The translations under genes and the position numbers were made by a program. Positions 8,284 to 14,901 of a stretch of DNA of 25,455 nucleotides are shown here, in pieces. Position 1 is the first letter of the stretch. Every line of letters starts with the position of its first letter. The stretch comes from Thaumasiovibrio sp043421945 (GTDB lineage Bacteria; Pseudomonadota; Gammaproteobacteria; Enterobacterales; Vibrionaceae), in NCBI GenBank assembly GCA_043421945.1, contig JBHOGO010000069.1:1-25455 (forward strand), read 5' to 3'. The notes beneath the pieces were generated by a model. That model worked only from the letters and a program-made list of their open reading frames with translations, did no database searches and had not been told where the DNA came from.

Positions 8284-10302
8284 ATGAAACTGAACCCGAG
8301 TCAAAACGATGCCGTTAAATTTGTATCAGGTCCTTGCTTAGTGCTTGCAGGTGCGGGGTCGGGGAAAACACGGGTTATCACTAATAAAATTGCTTATCTT
8401 GTTCAGCAGTGTGGGTATAAGCCTCGAAACATTGCCGCAGTGACATTCACCAACAAAGCCGCCCGAGAAATGAAAGAGCGTGTGGCTCAAACGCTGGGGA
8501 AGAAAGAATCGAAAGGCTTAATGGTATCGACGTTCCATACCTTGGGTTTAGAGATTATTAAGCGTGAATATAAGCTGCTGGGTTTAAAAAGCAGCTTTTC
8601 ATTGTTTGATGATCAAGACCAAATGGCGCTGCTGAAAGAACTTACCGAAAAGCAGTTGGATAATGACAAAGATTTACTCAACCAGTTAGTGCATACGATC
8701 TCTAATTGGAAGAATGCCATGTTATTACCAGAGCAAGCGAAGGCGCATGCTAAAGGTGAACAAGAGCAGTTATTTGCTTTTTGTTATGACATGTACCAAA
8801 AGCAAATGAAGGCATACAACGCGCTGGATTTTGATGACCTTATCTTGATGCCTGTGTTGCTTATGCAGCTTCATAGCGAAGTAAAGGATCGCTGGCAAAA
8901 CCGTATTCGCTACTTGTTGGTGGATGAGTACCAAGATACCAACACCAGCCAGTACCTCCTCGTCAAATTGCTGGTGGGTGAGCGAGCTCGTTTTACTGTT
9001 GTTGGTGACGATGACCAATCCATTTATAGCTGGCGTGGTGCACAGCCAGAAAACCTTGGTCTTTTACAAAAAGACTTCCCCGCGCTAAAAGTGATTAAGC
9101 TTGAGCAAAATTATCGCTCAACAAAACGCATTTTAAAAAGCGCCAACATTTTAATAGCCAATAACCCTCACTTGTTTGAAAAGCGTCTGTTTTCAGAGCT
9201 AGGTGAAGGTGAGCCGCTTAAGGTGTTAAAGGCAAAAGATGAGGAGCATGAAGCTGAGCGTGTGGTTGGGGAACTGATTGCGCATCGCTTCATGAATAAC
9301 AATGATTACAAAGACTACGCCGTCTTGTATCGCGGTAATCACCAGTCGCGCTTAATTGAAAAAGCAATGATTCAAAACCGAATTCCTTACAAAATTTCTG
9401 GTGGTACATCGTTCTTTTCTCGTGCAGAAATTAAAGACATGATGGCGTACCTTCGACTCTTGACCAACCAAGATGATGATAATGCTTTCCTGCGCATCGT
9501 GAATACGCCACGTCGTGAGATTGGCCCTGTCACACTGGAAAAACTGGGTACCTATGCCAATATGCGTGGTAAGAGTTTGTTTGAAGCGAGCTTTGAGCTT
9601 GGTTTAGAGCACCACTTAAGCGGCAGGGGCCTGGAAGCTTTGCGCCGTTTTACCGAGTGGGTAGTTCGCTTATCTGACAACGCTGAGCGCGGCGATACGG
9701 TTGAAGCTGTTCGTGCATTAGTACGGGATATTAACTACGAAGACTGGCTCTATGAAAGCTCACCTAGCCCGAAAGCGGCAGAGATGAGAATGAAGAACGT
9801 CTCTGAACTCTATGGTTGGGTCGTCAAAGATCTTGAGGGTGATAACTACGACCAAGAAGTGAAAACGTTGAAAGAAGTGGTTCAGCGCTTAACGCTACGA
9901 GACATGATGGAGCGTGGTGAAGATGATGAAGATGCTGACCAAGTACAGTTAATGACGCTGCATGCATCGAAAGGGCTAGAGTTCCCCTATGTGTATCTGA
10001 TTGGTATGGAAGAAGGAATTTTGCCACACCAAGTGAGTATCGATGAAGACAATGTGGAAGAAGAGCGTCGTCTTGCTTATGTAGGGATTACTCGAGCTCA
10101 GAAAGAGTTAACGTTCACACTGTGTAAAGAGCGACGTCAGTATGGCGAGCTTCTTAAACCTGAACCAAGCCGTTTTCTCGATGAACTTCCGCAAGATGAT
10201 TTACAGTATGAGCGAGATAAACCGAAGGTCACGGCAGAAGAGCGTATGCAAAAAGGTCAAAACACCATTGCTAACTTGCGCGCTAACTTGTTTAAAAAGT
10301 AG
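8284..10302 (+). CDS. rep: ATP-dependent DNA helicase Rep
   Basis: This 672-residue superfamily 1A helicase moves 3' to 5' on DNA. In E. coli Rep clears proteins ahead of replication forks and helps restart through PriC. Walker A is GAGSGKT (residues 23-29) and Walker B is VDEYQD (213-218), followed by GDDDQSIYSWRGA (241-253), the QNYRST motif, the LMTLHASKGLEFPYVYL motif and the VGITRAQKEL motif. Rep is chosen over UvrD for three reasons: the N-terminus MKLNPSQNDAVKFVSGPCLV follows Rep closely, the length equals E. coli Rep (673), and the C-terminal MQKGQNTIANLRANL resembles the Rep tail. The gene stands alone, with the divergent efflux operon before it and a terminator hairpin followed by an insertion sequence after it. 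Confidence 0.96.
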   Translation: MKLNPSQNDAVKFVSGPCLVLAGAGSGKTRVITNKIAYLVQQCGYKPRNIAAVTFTNKAAREMKERVAQTLGKKESKGLMVSTFHTLGLEIIKREYKLLGLKSSFSLFDDQDQMALLKELTEKQLDNDKDLLNQLVHTISNWKNAMLLPEQAKAHAKGEQEQLFAFCYDMYQKQMKAYNALDFDDLILMPVLLMQLHSEVKDRWQNRIRYLLVDEYQDTNTSQYLLVKLLVGERARFTVVGDDDQSIYSWRGAQPENLGLLQKDFPALKVIKLEQNYRSTKRILKSANILIANNPHLFEKRLFSELGEGEPLKVLKAKDEEHEAERVVGELIAHRFMNNNDYKDYAVLYRGNHQSRLIEKAMIQNRIPYKISGGTSFFSRAEIKDMMAYLRLLTNQDDDNAFLRIVNTPRREIGPVTLEKLGTYANMRGKSLFEASFELGLEHHLSGRGLEALRRFTEWVVRLSDNAERGDTVEAVRALVRDINYEDWLYESSPSPKAAEMRMKNVSELYGWVVKDLEGDNYDQEVKTLKEVVQRLTLRDMMERGEDDEDADQVQLMTLHASKGLEFPYVYLIGMEEGILPHQVSIDEDNVEEERRLAYVGITRAQKELTFTLCKERRQYGELLKPEPSRFLDELPQDDLQYERDKPKVTAEERMQKGQNTIANLRANLFKK

Positions 10303-10376
10303 AGAGGCGGTAATGGTGGCTTAAGAGGTGGCTCTAAGAGCAAAACTCGAAATGCTGTGCTAAGCGATAAAAGAGA

Positions 10377-10404
10377 AAACCGACTGGGAAATACCAGCCG
10401 GTTT
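10377..10404. terminator. Terminator hairpin between rep and the aminopeptidase gene, split from its right T-tract by the IS
   Basis: AAACCGACTGG (10377-10387) pairs with CCAGCCGGTTT (10394-10404) over the loop GAAATA. The one mismatch (A10383 with C10398) becomes a G-U pair in minus-strand RNA, so the hairpin is perfect in that direction, where a T/C-rich tract follows. On the plus strand only TTT remains before the insertion sequence begins. A further T-run is found just past the right end of the element (11720-11724). Before insertion this was probably a bidirectional terminator for the convergent rep and aminopeptidase genes. Confidence 0.75.
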
Positions 10405-10409
10405 AATTA

Positions 10410-10420
10410 TATGGTCCGCC
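10410..10420 (+). repeat. Left subterminal inverted repeat of the IS
   Basis: TATGGTCCGCC is the exact reverse complement of the right copy at 11707-11717. It lies about 7 bases inside the inferred left end. Confidence 0.9.
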
Positions 10421-10471
10421 TCACTCTCAAGCCCTACGCTTAGAGTAGGCTCTCAGAACGAGGTGAACCAT

Positions 10472-11485
10472 ATGTCTACTATTCACATCTTAGGTATCGA
10501 TTTAGGCAAACACTGCTTTCATGCAGTCGGTAATAATTGCTCTGGTAAAGAAGTCATTCGCCGTAAGTTTAATCGAAGCCAGCTACTACGTTTTTTATCT
10601 GTTCTTGAACCGGCTACCGTTGCTTTTGAAGCCTGTGGTGGCGCTCATTGGCTCGCTAGAAAGTGTGAAGCTTATGGGCATCAAGTTCGACTCATCCCAC
10701 CTCAATACGTCAAACCTTATGTCAAAGGTAACAAAAACGATTTTATAGATGCAGCAGCAATCGCTGAAGCTGCGAGTCGACCAACGATGAGATTTGTTTC
10801 AGTTAAATCAGAAGAAGCCCAAGTCATCGCTGCTATCCATCGAGTAAGAGATGGTTATATTAAAGAGCGAACCGCTTGTATGAGTCGTATTGGAGCGATC
10901 CTACTTGAGTTTGGACTCAGCTTCCCTAAAGGGCATGCCAAGATGAAAGCACTGTTCCAGTGGTTAGCCGAGCAAGATGTTAACTTGCCACAAAGTCTTA
11001 TTGCCGAGCTGCTGTCTATTCACGAGCACTATAAATATTTGAATGAGCAAGTTTCCGAGCAGGATAAGAAGCTTAGAATAATTATCGAAAATAACGAGAG
11101 TGCAGAGCTATTAAAGACGATCCCTGGTATTGGTGATTTAACCGCCACGCTGTGCGTAGCAAATATCAGCTCACCATCCAATTTTGAAGGTGGGCGAGAG
11201 ATGGCAGCCTGGCTAGGGCTCGTTCCTAGGCAGCACTCAACTGGCGGTAAGTCCAAATTACTAGGCATGAGTAAGCGAGGGAATAAACACCTACGCACTT
11301 TATTCATACATGGAGCTAGGGCTGTTCTTTCAAGGATAGAAACGACAGGAAAGGTGTTTGGAGATTGGTTAGTAAACCTTCGAGCAACAAAACCTTTTAA
11401 TGTAGTTGTGGTCGCACTTGCCAACAAGCTAGCAAGAATAGCTTGGGCGGTGTTGTACCACCGCCAAGCTTTTAAGGCTACATAG
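10472..11485 (+). CDS. IS110-family (IS1111 group) DEDD transposase
   Basis: This 337-residue recombinase moves the element through a circular intermediate. The N-terminal RuvC-like domain carries the DEDD residues: Asp10 (LGIDLGKHCFHA), Glu53 (VAFEACGG), and Asp90 and Asp93 (KNDFIDAAAIAEA). A coiled central part is followed by a PGIG helix-hairpin-helix (about 218-221) and the C-terminal transposase-20 domain, with MAAWLGLVPRQHSTGGKSKL; Ser256 there is the likely nucleophile. Family members act with an element-encoded bridge or seeker RNA. The ATG at 10472 is preferred because AGGTG (10461-10465) is a good ribosome site 6 bases ahead of it. An in-frame GTG at 10463 would overlap that site and add three residues. 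The reading frame is complete, with no frameshift. Confidence 0.93.
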   Translation: MSTIHILGIDLGKHCFHAVGNNCSGKEVIRRKFNRSQLLRFLSVLEPATVAFEACGGAHWLARKCEAYGHQVRLIPPQYVKPYVKGNKNDFIDAAAIAEAASRPTMRFVSVKSEEAQVIAAIHRVRDGYIKERTACMSRIGAILLEFGLSFPKGHAKMKALFQWLAEQDVNLPQSLIAELLSIHEHYKYLNEQVSEQDKKLRIIIENNESAELLKTIPGIGDLTATLCVANISSPSNFEGGREMAAWLGLVPRQHSTGGKSKLLGMSKRGNKHLRTLFIHGARAVLSRIETTGKVFGDWLVNLRATKPFNVVVVALANKLARIAWAVLYHRQAFKAT

Positions 11486-11522
11486 CCATAACCAAGTTTG
11501 CAACGCCAATGAACGTGATGAC

Positions 11523-11706
11523 AATAACGGTCAATCGGCCAGATTAGTAACCTGACATAAAAAATAGCATTCAATGCTTTTGGTTTTTTAAGGATAATCT
11601 GGCGCGGATATCATCGTGGAGCGGGAAGTTAGTGTTCCCAACGTGGACTCCGAATACATTAGCGCAAACCAACTCCGTTATTACTAAATTGTAGTTGCAA
11701 TAACGG
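11523..11706 (+). ncRNA. Candidate bridge/seeker RNA of the IS
   Basis: The non-coding right end of the element (11486-11706) is rich in paired segments. Hairpin 1 has a 9-bp outer stem, GCCAGATTA (11538-11546) with TAATCTGGC (11595-11603), and an inner hairpin AGCAT-TCA-ATGCT (11566-11578). Between them is an A-run on one side (11557-11564) and GGTTTTTT (11582-11589) on the other. Hairpin 2 has CGGA (11605-11608) with TCCG (11649-11652) outside and GGGAA (11623-11627) with TTCCC (11635-11639) inside. Hairpin 3 pairs CCGTTATTACTA (11675-11686) with TAGT (11692-11695) and AATAACGG (11699-11706), with a 3-base bulge. Relatives of this group encode their guide RNA in this place. The ends, and expression itself, are inferred. 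Confidence 0.55.
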
Positions 11707-11717
11707 GGCGGACCATA
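11707..11717 (-). repeat. Right subterminal inverted repeat of the IS
   Basis: GGCGGACCATA pairs exactly with the left copy at 10410-10420. It lies about 3 bases inside the inferred right end and directly abuts hairpin 3 of the non-coding region. Confidence 0.9.
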
Positions 11718-11827
11718 CATTTTTATATCTAAAGCGTTTGTCTTAGCTGCTGGGTGACATCAGTGCATTCATTGCCGGACGTTCAGAGCTTATATACTCG
11801 CAGCTTAGAGCTTATGGCATTGAGATA

Positions 11828-13612
11828 CTAACGGCTTAGTGCCGCCGTCGCTTGTTCAAGCCATGCTTTATCATCGCCTTCTAGCAGAGGTGATACTTCT
11901 TGCCATACCTTTTGGTGATAATCATTCAGCCACGCTAATTCAACATCGGTGAGTAGGGCTAATTCGATTAAGCGCTTATCAATGGGTGCTCGAGTGAGTG
12001 ACTCAAACCCTAATACCGTCATATCACCTTGCGTTTCCACATTGACCACTAATTCTAAGTTCTCGATGCGAATACCAAACTCTTCAGCGCGGTAGTAACC
12101 CGGCTCGTTTGATAGCACCATACCTGATAGTAGTGCAATGTTGTTCGCTGGCTTGGCAATGCGAGCAGGACCTTCATGAACATTCAAGAAGTGACCCACA
12201 CCATGACCGGTACCGTGGTCATAGTCGTAGCCATAAGCCCATAAGTGCTGGCGAGCAAAGGCATCAAGCTGGCTGCCGACGGTGCCTTTCGGGAATCGCG
12301 CAGTCGCTAAATTGATGTGACCTTTAAGGACCAACGTAAAGGTACGTTTGATTTCATCGCTAGGTTTGCCAATTGGAACCGTACGAGTGATATCGGTTGT
12401 ACCGTCGAGGTATTGACCGCCAGAATCGACAAGGTACACGCTGTTATCAATCAGCTCACCCGGCTCTTCTGCGTTGTGGCGATAGTGGCACATTGCTGCA
12501 TTGCCGCCTGCTGCAGAGATCGTATGGAAGCTCATATCTTTACAGGTTTCGTCTTCTTGACGAATTGACCATAATTTATCAGCAAGCACCGCTTCATTAG
12601 GACGATGACCCGCAGCTAACTCGCGATCCATCCACGCTAAGAATCGTGATACCGCCGCCCCATCACGTACATGACAGGCTTTCATGCCGGCAATTTCGGT
12701 GCTGTTTTTGGCAGCTTTTGGTAACAGGCACGGATCGGCGGCTTCAACCACGTTCGCACCTGCATCAACTAAGGTGATTTTTGTCCATGCATTCGCGGTC
12801 GCAGGGTCAACCAATACTTGTTTGCCTTGCAGTGCCTGTAGGTCGGACTTCAGTGCAGCAGGAGCCTTAACGGTAACGCCTTCACCTGCGTGAGCCGTGA
12901 ACTCTGCGGGTAGGCGATCAGCATCAATATAGAAATCGAGCTCGCCGCTAGCGAAAAGTGTCGCATGGCTTAGAAGAACAGGGAGGCATTCGATATCCGC
13001 ACCACGAATGTTCAGTAACCAAGCAATGCTATCAAGGCTGGTGATTACGGCAGCATCTGCGCCTTGGGTGGTCAATGCACCTGCGAGTTCAGCGCGTTTA
13101 TCAGCACTGCTTTGACCTACGCCGGCTAAAGGCATCAATCGTGCTGTCGACAGTGTTGCATCTGGGCGATCTGTCCATAGCGTATCAATTGGATTCTCAT
13201 CAATCGCTACAAGCGTGAGCTTGTCAGCCAGTGAGGTCTGTTGATTCGCCCACCACGCACCGTTGTGCATACGAATATCAACGGCAACTTTACTACCTTG
13301 AGGTAATGTTGCAGCAGCCCAAGTCATTGGTGGCTGCTCAATGAGATGACAATACTCAAAGAGTTCGCTTGGCACTTGCTTGCGAACTTGCACGGTATAA
13401 CGACCATCGACAAAAATAGCCGCGCTGTCTTGAGTAACAACAGCCGCACCAGCCGAGCCAGTAAAGTTTGTTGCCCAGAGTAGTCGTTCATTGTGAGCAG
13501 GGATGTACTCGCCTAGGAACTCATCTTCGTGCGGGATAATAATCGCATCAAGTTGTTGTTCTTTGAGCCATGCACGTAGTGCTTTTAGGCGTAATGAAAG
13601 GGGTGTTTGCAT
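11828..13612 (-). CDS. Xaa-Pro aminopeptidase (aminopeptidase P, M24 family, long form)
   Basis: This 594-residue cytoplasmic metallopeptidase removes an N-terminal residue that precedes proline. Its layout is that of the long, eukaryote-like aminopeptidase P: two creatinase-like N-terminal domains (about residues 5-135 and 155-300) and a C-terminal pita-bread M24 domain (about 310-530), then a short tail. All five metal ligands are visible: Asp396 (LVDSGGQ), Asp407 (GTTDIT), His470 (GTGHGVGH), Glu503 (SNEPGYY) and Glu517 (RIENLE), so it should be active. It is longer than E. coli PepP (441) and of another subfamily, so no symbol is given. A GAAGGA-type ribosome site precedes the ATG. It is convergent with rep, and the insertion sequence now lies directly downstream of it. 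Confidence 0.92.
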   Translation of the reverse strand: MQTPLSLRLKALRAWLKEQQLDAIIIPHEDEFLGEYIPAHNERLLWATNFTGSAGAAVVTQDSAAIFVDGRYTVQVRKQVPSELFEYCHLIEQPPMTWAAATLPQGSKVAVDIRMHNGAWWANQQTSLADKLTLVAIDENPIDTLWTDRPDATLSTARLMPLAGVGQSSADKRAELAGALTTQGADAAVITSLDSIAWLLNIRGADIECLPVLLSHATLFASGELDFYIDADRLPAEFTAHAGEGVTVKAPAALKSDLQALQGKQVLVDPATANAWTKITLVDAGANVVEAADPCLLPKAAKNSTEIAGMKACHVRDGAAVSRFLAWMDRELAAGHRPNEAVLADKLWSIRQEDETCKDMSFHTISAAGGNAAMCHYRHNAEEPGELIDNSVYLVDSGGQYLDGTTDITRTVPIGKPSDEIKRTFTLVLKGHINLATARFPKGTVGSQLDAFARQHLWAYGYDYDHGTGHGVGHFLNVHEGPARIAKPANNIALLSGMVLSNEPGYYRAEEFGIRIENLELVVNVETQGDMTVLGFESLTRAPIDKRLIELALLTDVELAWLNDYHQKVWQEVSPLLEGDDKAWLEQATAALSR

Positions 13613-13858
13613 GTCTATTATTCCTTCAATCGTTCGTTGTCATCACGACGTTTGCCTAAAGCTAGCGCGTTTAACACCTTGGCGCAATTGTTTACCCCAA
13701 GATGTTTCAGTAGCTTACAATGCTGACTCTAAAGGATTATCTCAGAGCAATGTGTAGCTCTAAGTCAGAAGCTTGTGGTGTTTCTATTCTTCGGTATCTG
13801 AGTAAGTAACCTTATTGGAGCTCATAACATTCACCTTGTTTTAGTCTAGTGCGATACG

Positions 13859-14803
13859 CTACAGGTGCTGGCATCTTTCGATGATAAGAGAGCGTAGCCA
13901 GCAGTGTGCAGGGTCAGATTCTTGGTCAGCTTTCCAAAACAAGGTGTAAGCCATTGGTGGGAGCGGGTAAGGCAGGGGTAAAATAACGAGATTAAGCTGC
14001 TTTGCGATTAAATCCCCAAAATGACGTGGCGATGTGAATACCAAGTCAGTATGTGTCGCAATAGAAGCGGCGCTATTAAAATCAGCCACGCAAATTGCGA
14101 TGTCGCGAAATTGGTTTTCTTCTGCGAGTTTAAAGTCTAATAGCCAACGGTCATTTCCATCAACGCCGCATCGAGCTTGAACATGGCGCTGTCTTAAGTA
14201 AGCATCTAGATTCCACTCTTCGTTTAATACAGGGTGATCGGGGCGAACTAAGCAGCATTGGTAGTCTCGATATAACTCATGAGACGCAATCCCTTTCGGG
14301 GGTAGCATTGTTAGCTCTGCATCCTTGGGATGAATGTCCTTCCCTGTAATCCCAAAATCAATATCCCCGTTCAGCATGCGTTGAAAGGAGTGGCTACTCC
14401 ATTGTTGGGTATCGAGTGTAAGGTTGGGTCCAAGGCTGAACATATCACTAATGAAATGAGGCAATGCGAGTGGATAAATGCTTTCAACCAGCGCCATCTT
14501 GTAGCGGCGTGAGCTCACTTTCGGATCAAACTGCGGTGGTAGTGTGAGTTTATCTATATCGCCCAAAATAGCCTGTAATGCTTCTTGCATGTGTCGGGCC
14601 CGAAAGGTGGGCTGAAGACCATGTGAGGTGCGAGTAAATAATGGGTCATCAAACCATTCTCTCAGCTTACCGAGGTTCTTACTGACTGCCGATTGGCTGA
14701 GGTGAAGGCGGGTTGCAGCACGCGTCACGTTTTGCTCTTCGAGCAAGACATGCAGGCAGATAAGCAGGTTTAGATCGGCACGAAGCAATGTAGTTAATGA
14801 CAT
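13859..14803 (-). CDS. LysR-family regulator, YidZ-like
   Basis: This 314-residue LysR-type regulator has its winged helix-turn-helix at about residues 9-68 (LNLLICLHVLLEEQNVTRAA, then LSQSAVSKNLGKLREWFDDP). An effector-binding domain follows. The helix-turn-helix and the later phrases DIDFGITGKDIHPKDAEL and FTLFWK-type C-terminus resemble E. coli YidZ more than other LysR proteins I can recall. It is divergent from a Bcr/CflA-type transporter gene with 98 bases between the starts, so it probably controls that gene and itself. In E. coli yidZ lies beside mdtL, a transporter of the same class, which supports a conserved regulator-transporter pair. The effector is unknown. Confidence 0.88.
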   Translation of the reverse strand: MSLTTLLRADLNLLICLHVLLEEQNVTRAATRLHLSQSAVSKNLGKLREWFDDPLFTRTSHGLQPTFRARHMQEALQAILGDIDKLTLPPQFDPKVSSRRYKMALVESIYPLALPHFISDMFSLGPNLTLDTQQWSSHSFQRMLNGDIDFGITGKDIHPKDAELTMLPPKGIASHELYRDYQCCLVRPDHPVLNEEWNLDAYLRQRHVQARCGVDGNDRWLLDFKLAEENQFRDIAICVADFNSAASIATHTDLVFTSPRHFGDLIAKQLNLVILPLPYPLPPMAYTLFWKADQESDPAHCWLRSLIIERCQHL

Positions 14804-14832
14804 GGTGATATTCCTGAGGGGAAAAGCTATTG

Positions 14833-14875
14833 TGAATATAAACCATTTCCGTTCATAACACCTCTCCTCTACACT
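14833..14875 (+). promoter_or_regulatory. Candidate MFS promoter and LysR site
   Basis: A -10-like TACACT (14870-14875) has only a poor -35 (TTCCGT, 14847-14852). An imperfect dyad with TGAA (14833-14836) and TTCA (14852-14855) ends over that -35, which is where a LysR-type activator usually sits. The ribosome site AGGAAGG (14891-14897) precedes the ATG. Confidence 0.35.
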
Positions 14876-14901
14876 GGCGCAAATTTTAGAAGGAAGGTGT
14901 C

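Larger units (their letters stand above)
10403..11720 (+). mobile_element. Insertion sequence, IS110 family, IS1111 group
   Basis: The element of about 1.3 kb has one DEDD transposase gene. The 11-bp inverted repeats (10410-10420 and 11707-11717) are subterminal rather than terminal. There is no visible target duplication, and the long non-coding stretch is on the right, after the transposase. These are the marks of the IS1111 group. The ends are set by analogy with relatives, in which the left repeat is about 7 bases and the right about 3 bases from the tips; the T-rich flanks leave an uncertainty of 1-3 bases. It sits in a terminator T-tract and looks intact. Confidence 0.88.

Noticed and set aside
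10315..10339. Near-tandem duplication GGTGGCTTAAGA / GGTGGCTCTAAGA after rep.
   Set aside because: Only two imperfect units and no link to the IS ends; it looks like chance or slippage.
10463..10471. GTG start of the transposase three codons upstream.
   Set aside because: The GTG lies inside the best ribosome site (AGGTG, 10461-10465), which is properly spaced for the ATG at 10472.
11029..11574. A 181-codon open frame on the minus strand across the end of the IS.
   Set aside because: It lies antisense to the transposase and runs into the structured right end, has no recognisable domain, and is best explained as a shadow of the transposase frame.
11787..11815. Direct repeat of AGAGCTTAT between the IS and the aminopeptidase gene, considered as a terminator or duplication.
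   Set aside because: The copies are direct rather than inverted, no T-tract follows on either strand, and they do not flank the IS.
13613..13858. The 246-base gap between the aminopeptidase start and the LysR stop, examined for a small gene, RNA or terminator.
   Set aside because: Only a weak 5-bp stem (13744-13761) and short shadow frames are visible; it probably holds the aminopeptidase promoter, which I could not place with confidence.
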